A DNA stretch of 64,000 nt from Paraeggerthella hominis (GCF_021044775.1 NZ_JAJNOQ010000003.1:1-64000); one strand, 5' to 3'. Shown: positions 1 to 9,735, counted from the stretch's first letter. A program made the numbers and translations. The notes: generated by a model not told the origin, from the sequence alone.

Positions 1-748
1 AGCCGCGACCGGATTCCAAAGCGGCGGCTCCCGTTGATCGGGCTCTTGTTTCCGCCCGCTCAGGCAGGCTACGCCTACCTTTGCTAGGACGGATTACACC
101 AACATTTGCGGCACTACCGCGACGATGCCATTCGTCATTTGGGTATTGGGTACAAAATATCGTCGAGGACTTGTCGTAGCGCAGCTCCGTTAATTCCAAC
201 AAGAAGTGCATTTGGTCTGTGGTTGGCTTGTCGATGAGGAATTCATCTATCACAAGCACCTTATAACCTGCGTATTTGTTCAGAATACGCTTCTCAGTCC
301 ACCCAGCATTCATCTTCTCTGCGCGATACCCAAGCAGGTCGGGCATACGAATGTAAAGGGTGCGAACGCAGTTCTTGCATGCCTGCTTGGCAATAGCGCA
401 CGCCAAGTGGCTCTTTCCTGTCCCGGTGAATCCCTCCAATATGATATCGGTCGAACTGGCTACGAAGTGTGTAGTCCCCAAGTCATTGATTAACTCGCGT
501 TTGATTGGGCGCCCATCGTAGTCAATGTTGGTGATGTCTGCCTGAGGAAAGCGGAGTTTGGCGTTTCTTATCAGCCTTGCCACCTTGTTGTTTGCGGTTT
601 CTTGATACATGTAGTCGACAGCGACCCTGGCCTTTTCCTCAAACGACAGACCGGCATAGGAGGGGTCATCGCAGAGCATCTCGGTTACATCCAGCATGCC
701 AGGCACACCAAGTTCGCGAATCTTGCGTTTCGTCTCTGGGTCAAGCAT
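1..748 (-). CDS. istB: IstB-like ATP-binding helper protein of IS21 element (partial)
   Basis: An open frame runs from ATG at 748, overlapping the istA stop as TGATG, to the window edge without a stop (about 248 codons). A Walker A motif (GFTGTGKSHLA) lies near residue 107 and a Walker B-like segment (VLVIDEF) near residue 165. Both are typical of the AAA+ ATPase that assists IS21 transposase in target selection. After an FCTQYPNDEWHRR segment the sequence stops resembling the usual IstB C-terminus (normally ending shortly after a D-R-[IL]-V-H-N-like motif). The tail may therefore be frameshifted or divergent. The real end is not visible. Confidence 0.75.
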   Translation of the reverse strand, partial: MLDPETKRKIRELGVPGMLDVTEMLCDDPSYAGLSFEEKARVAVDYMYQETANNKVARLIRNAKLRFPQADITNIDYDGRPIKRELINDLGTTHFVASSTDIILEGFTGTGKSHLACAIAKQACKNCVRTLYIRMPDLLGYRAEKMNAGWTEKRILNKYAGYKVLVIDEFLIDKPTTDQMHFLLELTELRYDKSSTIFCTQYPNDEWHRRGSAANVGVIRPSKGRRSLPERAETRARSTGAAALESGRG

Positions 749-2303
749 CAGCGGTTACCTTTCTCGTTGTTCGAATAATAGCCAGCCCCGCGAATGTAGC
801 CGCCGGATTTCTCTTCAGTTAAGCCTTCCAAACTTGCCGCAGCCTTGCTGCTAAGCACGGATTTGATGAACCTACAGCGCGGACGTGCTACCTTTGCAAG
901 CGCGTATTCGCACGCCTCCTCTAGGTCGTGTTCGGTATAGCGTTTTGTCAGGTTCAATACTGCAAGAGCTGGGTTGTATGCCTGCTCTTTTATCTGGGCT
1001 TCGTCGAACATGCGCTGAATAACAGCAAGCGTGTTAGGACCAATCTCGCGAGCCCAGCGCAAGATGCGCTTGTCGTCCCATTCAGCACGGCAGAATTCCG
1101 GTGGCATATGAGAGGAATCTGTTCGGTAACGGTACTGAACGAAGGTCGGGAAGCGCGGATGGCTGGCAACGCGCTTGCCGCCAAAGGATGCCTCAACCAT
1201 CGTGTCTGTGACCTTAAGGTCGACCTTTTTACCGACGAGCTCGTGTGGAACTGAGTAGTTGTTTTTCTCGAATACCACATGGAAGTTTAAGTTGACGGCA
1301 CGACCGTAGACCCAGGTACAAATCTCAAACGGGCACTTGGCAAAGGTGCTAAGAAGTTGGCTTCCACCTCGTCAAACACCATCTTGCGGCTACCATCGCG
1401 CTTTTGGAATGGCGCCGTATTGAACTCGTCGAGCTTGACGCGGATGGCATCATTTAGGTCGGCCAGTGTGGCAAAAGTGACGTTACGCAGGCGTGCAATT
1501 ACCGCGGTAGCGACCTTACCGCACGCGCCCTCCACCGACGGTTTTTGCTTAGGTTTGCGAACCCCTGTTGGCATGATGGCGGTGACGTAGTGGCGACCGA
1601 GTGCCTCATAGGCCTCATTCAGGATGATTTCACCCTCGCGAGGGTGCTTGATTACACCGGTCTTTAGGTTGTCGCAAACAGTTCTCACGGCAACGCCATC
1701 GAAGAATTCGTAGGCGTGTACGTGGCACAAAAGCCACGTATTTTGTTTCATGTTTAGTGTTGCTTCGACGTAGCTGTATTGTGAGTACGGCAAACACGCT
1801 ACAAACAGGTAAGCTTTAGTTTGCTCAAGCGTGGCGGGGTTTTCTAGCCGCATTGTGGCGCCGTTCCAATCAACTTCCATAACCTGGCCTGGTTTGTGTT
1901 CGAGGTGATTGGTAACGTTGCGTGCAACAACGTATTCGGAGTAGTCGCGGCAAAACGACGTGTAGCTCTTTGAGGCTAGGCCATCCAATTTTGCCTGGTC
2001 GCAATACTCTTCATGCAGGAGTTTTAGCGTAACGCCGGTTTTCTGCAGCTCGGAGTGCACGTAGTCGATGTCAATCTTCGCTACGGCCGCCTCCGCTTGA
2101 GCATGGTCGGGGAAAAGCAGGTTGTAGACGTCGTCACCATCCATGTGCGCCACGTCTGCCCAGGTAACGCCCTTCTCCTCCGCAGCCTCCCTGACCTTTT
2201 TGACACTCTGCTGGGCAATGTGCCGAGTAGTTCGTATCTCTCGACCTGACATGCCTCTGTCAAGCAGTTCTAATACGAGCTTGGCATCAATTTTCTTCGC
2301 CAT
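748..2303 (-). pseudogene. istA: IS21 transposase IstA, interrupted by a frameshift
   Basis: The N-terminal two thirds lie in one frame from ATG 2303 (RBS GGAAG just upstream) to a stop at 1287. It has a helix-turn-helix-like start and the three acidic residues of an rve/DDE core: D in VDWNG, D in CDNLKTG, E in PSVEGA. The C-terminal part (about residue 340 on) is in another frame that is open from about 1341 to the TGA at 748-750, passing through NFHVVFEKNNYSVP, a conserved IstA C-terminal motif. Joining the frames near 1338-1346 (around CCTTTGCCAAG) restores an IstA of about 515 aa, close to family length. A one-base indel is the simplest explanation. A sequencing error cannot be excluded, and no classical slippery heptamer is seen. 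Confidence 0.8.
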
Positions 2304-2354
2304 TTTAATCACTTCCTTTCATTGTTGTTATGGCGAGACAATGAAAGGTTAGTG

Positions 2355-2420
2355 GTGCAAACAATGATGATATTGACGATTAACTCAACGTGCAAACATT
2401 AGCGGGTACAGGTGCAAACA
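2355..2420. repeat. Triplicate 9-mer at the istA-side end of the IS21 element
   Basis: GTGCAAACA (plus strand) occurs at 2355-2363, 2390-2398 and 2412-2420, all within 100 bp upstream of istA. This fits the multiple terminal repeats seen in IS21-family elements. Confidence 0.65.
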
Positions 2421-2687
2421 AATGTGGTACTGCCGCATCTAAACGCTGGGAATAATCAGCAGGATTTTTGCATTGTGATAACTATTCGAGATCCAAGGGC
2501 CGAGGCTCCTGTATATGAAGAGGTTTCAACGCTTCTCGAAGAAAATAATTTCTGGAATAGCGGCATTAGCGTCACCAATGAGGCGAAGGTTAGAATCGCT
2601 GGCTAGTTGACAGACAAAGGATTTGCAATAAAGCTATTGCCGTCAATGGATGGAGGTTATTGTCCTACTCCTTACCCTGACGATAAC

Positions 2688-2713
2688 AAGGGAGTTCCTG
2701 CTGGAACTCCCTT
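2688..2713. repeat. Perfect hairpin in an otherwise empty stretch
   Basis: AAGGGAGTTCC (2688-2698) pairs perfectly with GGAACTCCCTT (2703-2713) across a TGCT loop. No strong T-tract follows on either side, so it may be a weak terminator or a leftover hairpin. The surrounding 2421-2795 holds two short open frames (64 and 65 codons) without recognisable content, and I call no gene there. Confidence 0.5.
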
Positions 2714-2795
2714 GAATGCGGATTCCGCCAGCCTTTGCAGCTCAATCGCGCACGTACTGCAATGGTATGCGTCTAAGCGAATAAACGCATACTGT

Positions 2796-3296
2796 TTAAT
2801 CTAAATCGATAAATGCGTAGCTATATGCATCCATTACGTCTGCTACCTCTTTCCATATCCATACTTCAAATCCGTTGTCCTCGAAGACGCGCCCATGCGT
2901 CTTGGGGCCGTCTGCTTTCATCTGTGCGTAGTTAGTTCGAAATGTCGGTACATAAAACCGTTCCTGCTCCTTGTCGGCGCAAAGCTCCTCGATGCGGGGG
3001 AGCGTTGCCTTGCCGTCTAAGCGAATCGCCTCGAAATAGGCGGCGATAATCTTGTGGTTGTATTGCTCGTTATGGCATGCCCAACGAGGAATGCGCTTAG
3101 CGGCTTTGCCCCAGTACTTCCTTGCATTGTCGGTAGAGGGCTGGTATTCGCCGATTACTTCAGCAAAGGACTGAGCGATAAAAGCCTTCATCGCTTCTTC
3201 GATGGCAGCGCCTTCTTCCTTGTCGGTAAGCTTCAGCGCCGCTTGGAAGCGATCGTAGACTTGGTCGTCAACGTCTATAGATATTTTCTTAACCAT
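2796..3296 (-). CDS. Uncharacterised protein with ribbon-helix-helix-like N-terminus
   Basis: A frame of 166 codons is read from ATG 3296, which has GAGGG a few bases upstream. The frame is open further upstream but without a better start. The first 45 residues (MVKKISIDVDDQVYDRF, then a helix ending EEAMKAFI) look like the short strand plus two helices of a ribbon-helix-helix DNA-binding or antitoxin domain. The remaining 120 residues are rich in aromatic and charged residues and I do not recognise them. No toxin partner is adjacent. It sits between an IS element and a broken polysaccharide gene, so it is probably mobile or accessory. Function unknown. Confidence 0.55.
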   Translation of the reverse strand: MVKKISIDVDDQVYDRFQAALKLTDKEEGAAIEEAMKAFIAQSFAEVIGEYQPSTDNARKYWGKAAKRIPRWACHNEQYNHKIIAAYFEAIRLDGKATLPRIEELCADKEQERFYVPTFRTNYAQMKADGPKTHGRVFEDNGFEVWIWKEVADVMDAYSYAFIDLD

Positions 3297-3515
3297 GCCA
3301 CCCTCAATCCTTGTAATCATTCCATTGACATTATAAGTACATTTGAGTAAATTGTAAACATCAAAAAGAAGCAGCCACTCTGGCTGCGAAGGCTTCAATC
3401 GTCTATGATTGATGAGTTATGAATTTCTGTCTCAATGAAACGACGTAGTTTTGAGACACATCCTCTATAATTTTCTTTTCATTCCCCAAATAATTTTGTC
3501 TCTAACTTGACCTAA

Positions 3516-3761
3516 TCAATCACGCGCGTGGGAAGGGTGATACGCAAACTCTCGCTGGACGAGCTGCCCCAGTTCATCAACGTGTTCTCATCGAAGATCT
3601 CCATCGTGGGCCCGCGCCCCTGCCTGCCGAGGGAAGTGACGCAGTACACCGAGCGCCAAAAGCAGAGGCTCCTGGTCAAGCCCGGAATTACGTGCTATTG
3701 GCAAACGCGCTTGGATCGCGACAAGATCACGTTCGACGAGTGGGTCGACCTGGACTTGTGA
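3516..3761 (+). pseudogene. C-terminal fragment of a bacterial sugar transferase (WcaJ/undecaprenyl-phosphate phosphotransferase type)
   Basis: The translation contains ITRVGRVIRKLSLDELPQ, then ISIVGPRP and LLVKPGITCYWQT, the conserved core of the PF02397 sugar transferases that load the first sugar onto undecaprenyl phosphate. The frame is closed by a stop just upstream of the ITRVG motif. It ends at WVDLDL, before the usual C-terminal helix. Membrane segments and the first half of the catalytic domain are missing. It is a remnant of an exopolysaccharide or capsule locus, truncated at both ends next to the IS element. Confidence 0.75.
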
Positions 3762-3977
3762 ATCGAAATGGGCGACGTGAACATGCGCGCCAAGTGCAGG
3801 AGGGCAAGCTAGGGGCAGAAAGTGGGCTGCCATTGCTGGCCGCATCGGCAGCCGCTGCTGAAGCTGAGTATTTCGGTTGCTCAAAGTGAATACTGGCACT
3901 GCTCAAGCGAGCAAATACTCAAGCACGGTGAACTTCGTTCCGGCAAGGTGGTTTTCGCTTTATCATAGAGCGTCTGT

Positions 3978-4018
3978 CATAAACCCACATCGAACGAATC
4001 TTCGGTGCGGGTTTATGA
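3978..4018. terminator. Inverted repeat downstream of the radical SAM gene
   Basis: TCATAAACCC (3978-3987) pairs with GGGTTTATGA (4009-4018), with further partial pairing inside (CGAA/TTCG). It lies about 45 bp past the stop of the minus-strand radical SAM gene and may end its transcript. On the plus strand it could end reading from the sugar transferase remnant. Confidence 0.45.
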
Positions 4019-4061
4019 TACGTTTGGGACACGTTAACTCGACAGGGGCAGATCCCTCGGC

Positions 4062-5492
4062 TTACAGTTTCCTCAGCTCACGACCCTGTTTGGCGAACTT
4101 GTTCAGTTCCTCCGAAGACATGAGGACCGAGATGTCCTTGCGGTAGGGGTAGCGCGCGTCGTCCTGATCAGTCCACAGCTCCTCGGCTACCGGCTCCCAG
4201 GCGCGCGCGAAGTCGCGGCACTTGCCGCACAGGTGCTCCGCGCTCTCAAACTGGTGCAGGTCGGTGGGGTGCGCACCGGATGCCTCGACCATGGCCTCGA
4301 GGCATCCGGGGTTCTCCAGCATCGGGCAGGGGCGAAGGAGGTTGTCATTGAAGGGCTGGCCTTCGTAGTACTGCATGAACAGCGGGGATTTCAGGCACTC
4401 CAGAAGGCTCATGTCGTGAATGTTGGCGTTGGAGTAGTGAATGAACACGCAAGGTTCCACGTCGCCTGTGGCGTTGATATGCAGGTAACGGCGGCCTCCT
4501 GCGATGCAGCCTCCTACGAACTCACCGTCGTTTTGGAAGTCCATGAGGAAAAGCGGCTTCTCCTCGCGCATCCTGCGCACGAAACCGTACATCCGCTTGC
4601 GCTGCTCCACGGTGAGCATGAGCTCGGCCGGGGCGTCCATGCCCACCGGCATGTAGTTGAAGATCCAGCAGAACAAGGCACCCTGCTCGATCATCCAGTC
4701 CACAAATTCTTCGGACCCGATGGCGTCGGCGTTCTGGGACGTGATGCAGGCCGAGATGCCGAAGGGAAGTCCGTGGGACTTCAGCAGCGCCATGGCGGCG
4801 ACCACCTTGTCGTAGGTGCCCTTGCCGCGACGGGCGTCGGTGGTCTCCCGGGTTCCCTCGGCGCTGATGGAGGGCACGAAATTCTTAACGCGCAGCAGAT
4901 CCTGACAGAAGTCCTCGTCGATGAGGGTGGCGTTGGTGAAGCACAAGAAACTGCAGTCAGAATGCGCCTTGCAGAGCCTGATCAGATCCTTCTTGCGCAC
5001 CAGAGGCTCGCCTCCGGTGTAGATGTAGATGTGGCAGCCAAGCTCTTTGCCCTGGCGAACGATGGAGTCGATGTCGTCGTAGGTGAGGTTGAGTTTGTGG
5101 CCGTACTCGGCCGCCCAGCAACCGGTGCAGCTCAGGTTGCAGGCGCTGGTAGGGTCCAGCAGGATAGCCCAGGGAATGTTGCACCGGTGCTTCTTGCGCA
5201 TCTCCTCCTGGATGGGCCAGGCCATTAGATTACCGTCCACGACAAGGTTCTTGACCAGTGCGTCGCGAACCTCGGGGTTCATCTTCTCCAGAATGCGCAT
5301 GATGAGCTGGTACCAGTTGTTCTTCGAGTCGATGGCAGTGCGGAAGGCATTGCGCTGGTTGCGAAAGAGGTCCTCGGGGGCCACCTTGTCGATCATGTCC
5401 ATGATCTTGGTTATGTTCTTATCCGGGTCCTCGAGCAGGTACCCCACGGTCTTCATCATCGCCGCGCGCTTGATCTGATCAGCAGCCCTCAT
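4062..5492 (-). CDS. Radical SAM protein with C-terminal extra Fe-S region (SPASM-like)
   Basis: The protein is 476 aa from ATG 5492, chosen because AGAGG precedes it at good distance; the open frame extends 27 codons further up without a better site. An N-terminal helical region of about 115 residues is followed by the radical SAM motif C-x3-C-x2-C in SACNLSCTGCW, then TGGEPL, which binds SAM. The last third has several Cys (VEPCVF, RPCPML, PGCLEA, LCGKC) as in SPASM/twitch domains that hold auxiliary clusters. The substrate is not evident: no peptide or cofactor gene is adjacent. A divergent TetR gene and a strong palindrome lie upstream, so expression is probably regulated by that TetR. 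Confidence 0.75.
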   Translation of the reverse strand: MRAADQIKRAAMMKTVGYLLEDPDKNITKIMDMIDKVAPEDLFRNQRNAFRTAIDSKNNWYQLIMRILEKMNPEVRDALVKNLVVDGNLMAWPIQEEMRKKHRCNIPWAILLDPTSACNLSCTGCWAAEYGHKLNLTYDDIDSIVRQGKELGCHIYIYTGGEPLVRKKDLIRLCKAHSDCSFLCFTNATLIDEDFCQDLLRVKNFVPSISAEGTRETTDARRGKGTYDKVVAAMALLKSHGLPFGISACITSQNADAIGSEEFVDWMIEQGALFCWIFNYMPVGMDAPAELMLTVEQRKRMYGFVRRMREEKPLFLMDFQNDGEFVGGCIAGGRRYLHINATGDVEPCVFIHYSNANIHDMSLLECLKSPLFMQYYEGQPFNDNLLRPCPMLENPGCLEAMVEASGAHPTDLHQFESAEHLCGKCRDFARAWEPVAEELWTDQDDARYPYRKDISVLMSSEELNKFAKQGRELRKL

Positions 5493-5510
5493 GCCAACCT
5501 CTTTCCATGA

Positions 5511-5550
5511 TACAATCCACAGTGTGGAGCTATCAACACTGTGGATTGTA
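5511..5550. promoter_or_regulatory. 15-bp perfect inverted repeat, probable TetR operator
   Basis: TACAATCCACAGTGT (5511-5525) is matched exactly in reverse complement by 5536-5550, with a 10-bp spacer. It lies 19 bp upstream of the radical SAM start and about 105 bp upstream of the divergent TetR start. Position and symmetry fit an operator for the neighbouring regulator. Confidence 0.65.
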
Positions 5551-5654
5551 TTGAGATTTGCGAGTACTAACAATGGTCACACTGCGCCGCAGTGAGCATT
5601 TATCTACATAACTAGCCTTAATGTAGACTTGTATCAAGAAATGAAAGGAGCGAT

Positions 5655-6278
5655 ATGCCGGGGAGCAGCAGAAGCGACAGGCGCAGGAGGAAGGTCGACG
5701 AAGCCATTAGGACGGCCTTTGGGGAGCTTTTGGCTGAGAAAGGTCTAAAAAACGTCACCGTCAAGGAGCTAGCCGAGCGTGCTGACATTGATCGCAAGAC
5801 CTTTTATCTGAGGTACAGCTCGATAGACGGTCTTGTTGACAGCCTTCTGCGCGAGGAGATGAGACGCCTGGCCGAAGTTCTGACCACTGCCGCGGCAGAC
5901 GAGGACGGCTCCGTAAACGTTCCTGTTATCTTCCGGGAGCTCAGCGCCGAGCTCATTGCCACGTTCGATCAGAGGGCAGCTGTGGTGCAACATGTGGATA
6001 CCGATGCTCTCATATCGAGGCTCAGGCCCGCTATGGCAGATGTTCTTGCGGAAAGGGACGCTCTTGGGTTGGCTGAGGACCTGGGGCCGTACTTCGAGCT
6101 TTTCGTTTCGTTTTTCTGCTCGGGGCTGCTGGCGCTCTACCATCAATGGGCGGACAGCGATTCCGAGCTCCCCATGGAGGAGCTTGCCACGTTGGCCGGC
6201 TCCGCCATCGCAGGAGGCATCGCGGCAGTGACGGGGATGGCGAAAAGTCTTGGGATCAGCGGCAAGAACGAGGCATGA
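5655..6278 (+). CDS. TetR-family transcriptional regulator
   Basis: The protein is 207 aa from an ATG preceded by AAAGGAG. Residues 10-60 form a TetR helix-turn-helix: a basic first helix (RRRKVDEAIRTAF), then KNVTVKELAERADIDRKTFYLRYSS with the typical T-FY-x-Y turn. The C-terminal 140 residues are helical and should form the ligand-binding and dimer domain. It is divergent from the radical SAM gene, with a palindromic operator candidate between them, so it most likely represses that gene and itself. The ligand is unknown. Confidence 0.85.
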   Translation: MPGSSRSDRRRRKVDEAIRTAFGELLAEKGLKNVTVKELAERADIDRKTFYLRYSSIDGLVDSLLREEMRRLAEVLTTAAADEDGSVNVPVIFRELSAELIATFDQRAAVVQHVDTDALISRLRPAMADVLAERDALGLAEDLGPYFELFVSFFCSGLLALYHQWADSDSELPMEELATLAGSAIAGGIAAVTGMAKSLGISGKNEA

Positions 6279-6316
6279 GAAAAACACTCGGATGTCTAAA
6301 ATAGCTCGTAGATGGG

Positions 6317-6630
6317 TCATGTAAGCCTGAAGAGTGATATCGTCCAAACGGGCGCAGCCTCCATATTTTTCGCCAGCAGATAGGACCCTTGCGCCTGGCA
6401 GATGACATGGTCGAACCCTACCTCGTAGTCGGTCATGCCCCAAGGTAGGTGAAGTTCTTGGTTGCATCCTTCTTCACCAGCGCGTTCGTCTTGGTCTTTA
6501 CGGGATGAAGCACGTACCCGTCCTGGATGGCCAAGTCTATCTCGCGCATCTTGGAGTCGCAGTGCAACATGGCCTGCGGCAAGCGTTGAAAAGAACGGAA
6601 CCGTCTACTCATGCGATCGCTTCGCGACAA
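6317..6630 (-). pseudogene. Decayed C-terminus of a DUF4143-type AAA ATPase
   Basis: One minus frame reads REIDLAIQDGYVLHPVKTKTNA then KKDATKNFTYLG and stops near 6433. It resembles the restriction-endonuclease-like end of DUF4143 ATPases (E-I-D-[LF]-[IV] ... G ... P-[IV]-E-[IV]-K). A second frame then continues with MTDYEVGFDHVICQAQGSYL and ends APVWTISL at 6317, like the end of such proteins. The usual catalytic ELK/EVK is degraded to VKT, and the frames are out of phase. No intact N-terminus is seen. The stretch from 6631 to 6848 contains nothing I recognise. Confidence 0.5.
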
Positions 6631-6848
6631 GAAGCATGTGCAGGAAAACCTGATGCGGGAGCCTCTCGCAGACCTGCTTGAACGAAATTACGGCTTCGGC
6701 ATGGACAAAGCCTAGGGGCTTGATCCCGAATGCCTGCCATGCGAATGCGTGCGCCTGCGCTCTGGCGCACGCCCCAAAAAAAGCGATTCGTTCAAGAGCC
6801 CTCGGGGCGACGCATTGGCGCGTTATGCAGAGCACCCCGCATGTTTTT

Positions 6849-7802
6849 CTATTGTTCGATTGAGATGAGGCTCGGGCCGCGCCAATCGTAATTATCGAGC
6901 GATACAGAGCGGATGGCTGGGTCGTCGTATGTGGAGTAGTAGTACGTGTTCGTGCGCGACGAGAAACCCCCGCTGAACACGGTGATTTCGAAGTCGCCGT
7001 TCGACATGCGCGCAGCGCCTTCCACCATGGAGACTCCCGCAAGGGAACGGAACAAGCGGGAAACGTTCTCCTTCTCGGAGTTTTTCTGCGGGTAATTTGC
7101 GTTCAGGTATGCAAGCCGCACGAAGCGCGAGGGGGAGTAGTAGTCACCCGGGATGCCGCGCATGCCAGCGCCCGATCCATAGGGCTCAAGCGTTGCCGCG
7201 CGCCACGTGCGCGTAGGGGGGACGTCGCTGGTGACGTTGAGATAGCCCCGTAGGTTCTCGAACTGCCAGGCGAATCCTGGTTGGTTAGTGAGGACGTCGA
7301 CATCGTCGTGGAACACTTGCATGCCTTGATCGGTGTATTCGACGACGATCGATCGGGCTGCATCTCCAATGATCCAGTGGAGCAGGGACGACTGAAAATC
7401 GGCGTTAAGGGGCTTGTCGACGATCGCGACGTTTTGCAGCGCCGCCTCAACTTCGTCGACGGTTTTGTGCAAGCTTGTTACCCAAAGGGGAAACTCGTAG
7501 GACGCAACATTGACCTTGCCGTCGACGGAGACGGGTTCGTACTGTGCGAAGCCAGGGAAGTTCAAGCCTGCTATGGCAAGACCTTGGTCGTTGGCGCAAT
7601 CGAAATAGAGTGGCGTGTCGTCGGCGACGATCCCCATTCCTATAACAGGGTAGAGGGTTTCCTCGATGGCGTCGAAAGGGGATGCGGGTGCATATCCAAT
7701 GGGCGTAATGCATACATGCTCTCCGTATGAGCAGCTCCAATCCAAGTTACGACCGAAGTACATGTTTCCCGACGCATCCGTGAACCTGATACCCGAGCAC
7801 AT
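6849..7802 (-). CDS. Choloylglycine hydrolase (bile salt hydrolase/penicillin V acylase family)
   Basis: The protein is 317 aa from ATG 7802, so that the second residue is Cys. In this Ntn-hydrolase family Cys2 is exposed after removal of Met1 and acts as the nucleophile, and AAAGGA precedes this ATG. The open frame extends 77 codons upstream but those residues do not fit the family. Further family residues visible are R18 and D21 (GRNLDW), Asn in GLNFPG, Asn in VLTNQP, and Arg near RSIVVE and in the C-terminal third. The predicted reaction is hydrolysis of the amide bond of conjugated bile acids; penicillin V or N-acyl homoserine lactones are alternatives. No signal peptide is seen, so it is cytoplasmic. 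The next gene upstream on the same strand is a broken LuxR regulator. Confidence 0.85.
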   Translation of the reverse strand: MCSGIRFTDASGNMYFGRNLDWSCSYGEHVCITPIGYAPASPFDAIEETLYPVIGMGIVADDTPLYFDCANDQGLAIAGLNFPGFAQYEPVSVDGKVNVASYEFPLWVTSLHKTVDEVEAALQNVAIVDKPLNADFQSSLLHWIIGDAARSIVVEYTDQGMQVFHDDVDVLTNQPGFAWQFENLRGYLNVTSDVPPTRTWRAATLEPYGSGAGMRGIPGDYYSPSRFVRLAYLNANYPQKNSEKENVSRLFRSLAGVSMVEGAARMSNGDFEITVFSGGFSSRTNTYYYSTYDDPAIRSVSLDNYDWRGPSLISIEQ

Positions 7803-8072
7803 GGCAATCCTTTCTATTCTCTCGAGACAATCCGGCAAGCCCTTGTCTGCGCGCCGTGTTTGTGCGTGCTTTTTTCCTGCCATGCATGCAGTATGGAGGC
7901 GAGAGGTCGTGCGCAGCTCGATAATAGCACTCGCTTCGAGGGAAGGCGCAAAGGCGTCTCTCCTCGAATACGATTCGTAACCTTTGGCTTTTACGTTGTT
8001 GGGGTAGGCAGGCAGGAAATCGGTCGCGACCATGGGCCGGTCGCCTGTGGTCGCATTCCGGGTTCGTGCGTT

Positions 8073-9570
8073 TTAGCTGCTATGGCTTGTTTCCGTTGGG
8101 GCTTCCACAAGGTCGATAAGCTCTTGTTTGCAGGTGACTCCCGTTTTCGAATACACGCGCTTGATGTGGGACCACACGGTGTTTTCCGATATGACAAGCG
8201 CTTCGGCAATGTATCTGGCAGAGCGTCCGCGAGCTAGAAACGCCATGATTTCTCGCTCGCGTTTCGTGAGTGCCACTTCTTCGGCGATGACGGCAAGCCT
8301 TTGCTCGATGCTCGTTTCGCTTTCGGCGGGGTCTAGTTCAGACGCGTGCTCGGCACGCGCTTCTGAGTCATCGACGCTCTTCATTGTTACCGCTTCTGCG
8401 ATGTGCATGCTTTGGTTCCTGTCGCTTGATCCCCGGCTTTTTCGGACTGCGATCATGAGCACGGTTACCAGCGGGTAGATGGTTGCAAACGCCAGAAGGG
8501 TGAGAAGCGACAAGCCGTAATCGGCGCTTAAGGCCCCAAGCAAAAGCCCGATGGACAAGCCGACGAAAAGAGATAGGCTTGAACCTCCTAAGTAAAGTCC
8601 AGACAGAATATAGCTGGGGTAAGACAAGGTACGCGATCGCTCGACGATGAAGACAAGGAACATCATGCCACAAACGTCATAGCAGGCGATCATGACAAAC
8701 CCCGTGAAAGAGCTAAGAAAGTCTCCCATGAAAGGTAACAACGACAAAATCACAAGCATGCAAGGAAAACAGCCTTTATAGACGCTTGTAGGATTGGGGC
8801 GCTGAGCGGTTGCGAAAGCGAGAATGGCCGTAATAAACGTTGCAACCCCAAGCGGTAACCACATGTTCACATCTCCCACGATGTGCTCCGTCGAAGAGCC
8901 AAGAACCGAGGTGTGCAGAATCCCCACGACGCCGACGAGCACGAACAGGCAAATGTAAGATTGGAACAACTCGAAACGCAGGTCTGGCCGTGTTTCGGGC
9001 GGTGTTTTGTGCTCTGTTGCCGGGATATTTCGCCGGACTGCTCGAAGCAGAAAGGAAGAAACAAGGAAAAAGGCAATCTCCGCTATCCTCACGACAGTTG
9101 CTGGCGCAAAGGAAAGACACGCGACCTACTCCCTGGATGATCAGCGCGCAGACGATTTGGTTGATCGAATGCTGGAGGCTGTCTTGAGCGGAGAGCACTT
9201 CAAGCCAGCATGCGCAAGCTATTGTTATTGAAAACCCGCATAATGCACCAAGCAGTTTTGCCAAGAAGACCGGGGGCAGTGCGAATGGGCCCGAGATAAA
9301 ATTCAGCGACAAGCCTGCAACGAATATGATGACGGCAGGAACCTGGGAAAGGCTTTTCCCAGCAAGCTTTCCTTTGCCAGCAAGCCATGCTATGGCAAGG
9401 CCGGTCGCGCAAGCAACAAGATTCATGGCAATCATGAAATCAAGCTCGGACACAAATCCGATGCTGGATGCAACCGATCCCATTGCGGTCATGTAGGCAA
9501 GTGATGTGGCAGCTTTGGCCAATCCAAATCCAACAGCGGACAGAACCCTCGTCTCTCGCGTAGTACCCAT
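8073..9570 (-). pseudogene. Membrane-bound LuxR-family regulator, frameshifted
   Basis: The first part (ATG 9570, about 155 codons) has hydrophobic segments such as ATSLAYMTAMGSVAS and VPAVIIFVAGLSLNF. The reading then shifts frame near 9103-9118 (around CTTTCCTTTGCGCC) and continues as PATVVRIAEIAFFLVSSFLL with more membrane segments. The end is a LuxR-type helix-turn-helix (LTKREREIMAFLARGRSARYIAEALVISENTVWSHIKRVYSKTGV) near 8110-8280. Joined, it would be about 500 aa, the size of the multi-pass LuxR proteins common in Eggerthellaceae beside substrate-specific reductases. It is divergent from the flavin reductase at 9850, its likely target. The break may be a true mutation, phase variation at short homopolymers, or a sequencing error. 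Confidence 0.75.
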
Positions 9571-9735
9571 CGGCCACCTCCGTGCAGTATTTTAATGCTA
9601 CTGGCATGATTCGTTCTCGAAAAAATGGTTAAGCAGCTGGGAACAAGCTGTACCGCGTTTTTTGTATGACCGCTCCGAACTGGGGAAAAGGTAGCATCTA
9701 ACCCAAAATCAATGAATTTTCCTCATTCGCAAATG

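Larger units (their letters stand above)
1..2420 (-). mobile_element. IS21-family insertion sequence, partial at window edge
   Basis: An istA/istB pair reads on the minus strand with a TGATG overlap, the usual IS21 arrangement. The end in front of istA carries three copies of the 9-mer TGTTTGCAC (minus strand, 2420-2412, 2398-2390 and 2363-2355). Repeated blocks at the ends are typical of IS21 transposase-binding sites, and the outermost copy starts with TGT, so I place the element end near 2420. The other end lies outside the window. The istA frame is broken, so this copy is probably not autonomous. Confidence 0.8.

Noticed and set aside
2412..2804. Two short open frames (64 and 65 codons) after the IS end
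   Set aside because: The first begins inside the IS terminal repeat, neither has a clear RBS or a known family, and the second runs through a hairpin.
6747..6785. GC-rich hairpin next to an A-run
   Set aside because: Orientation of the A/T run does not fit a terminator for the bile salt hydrolase gene, and nothing else links to it.
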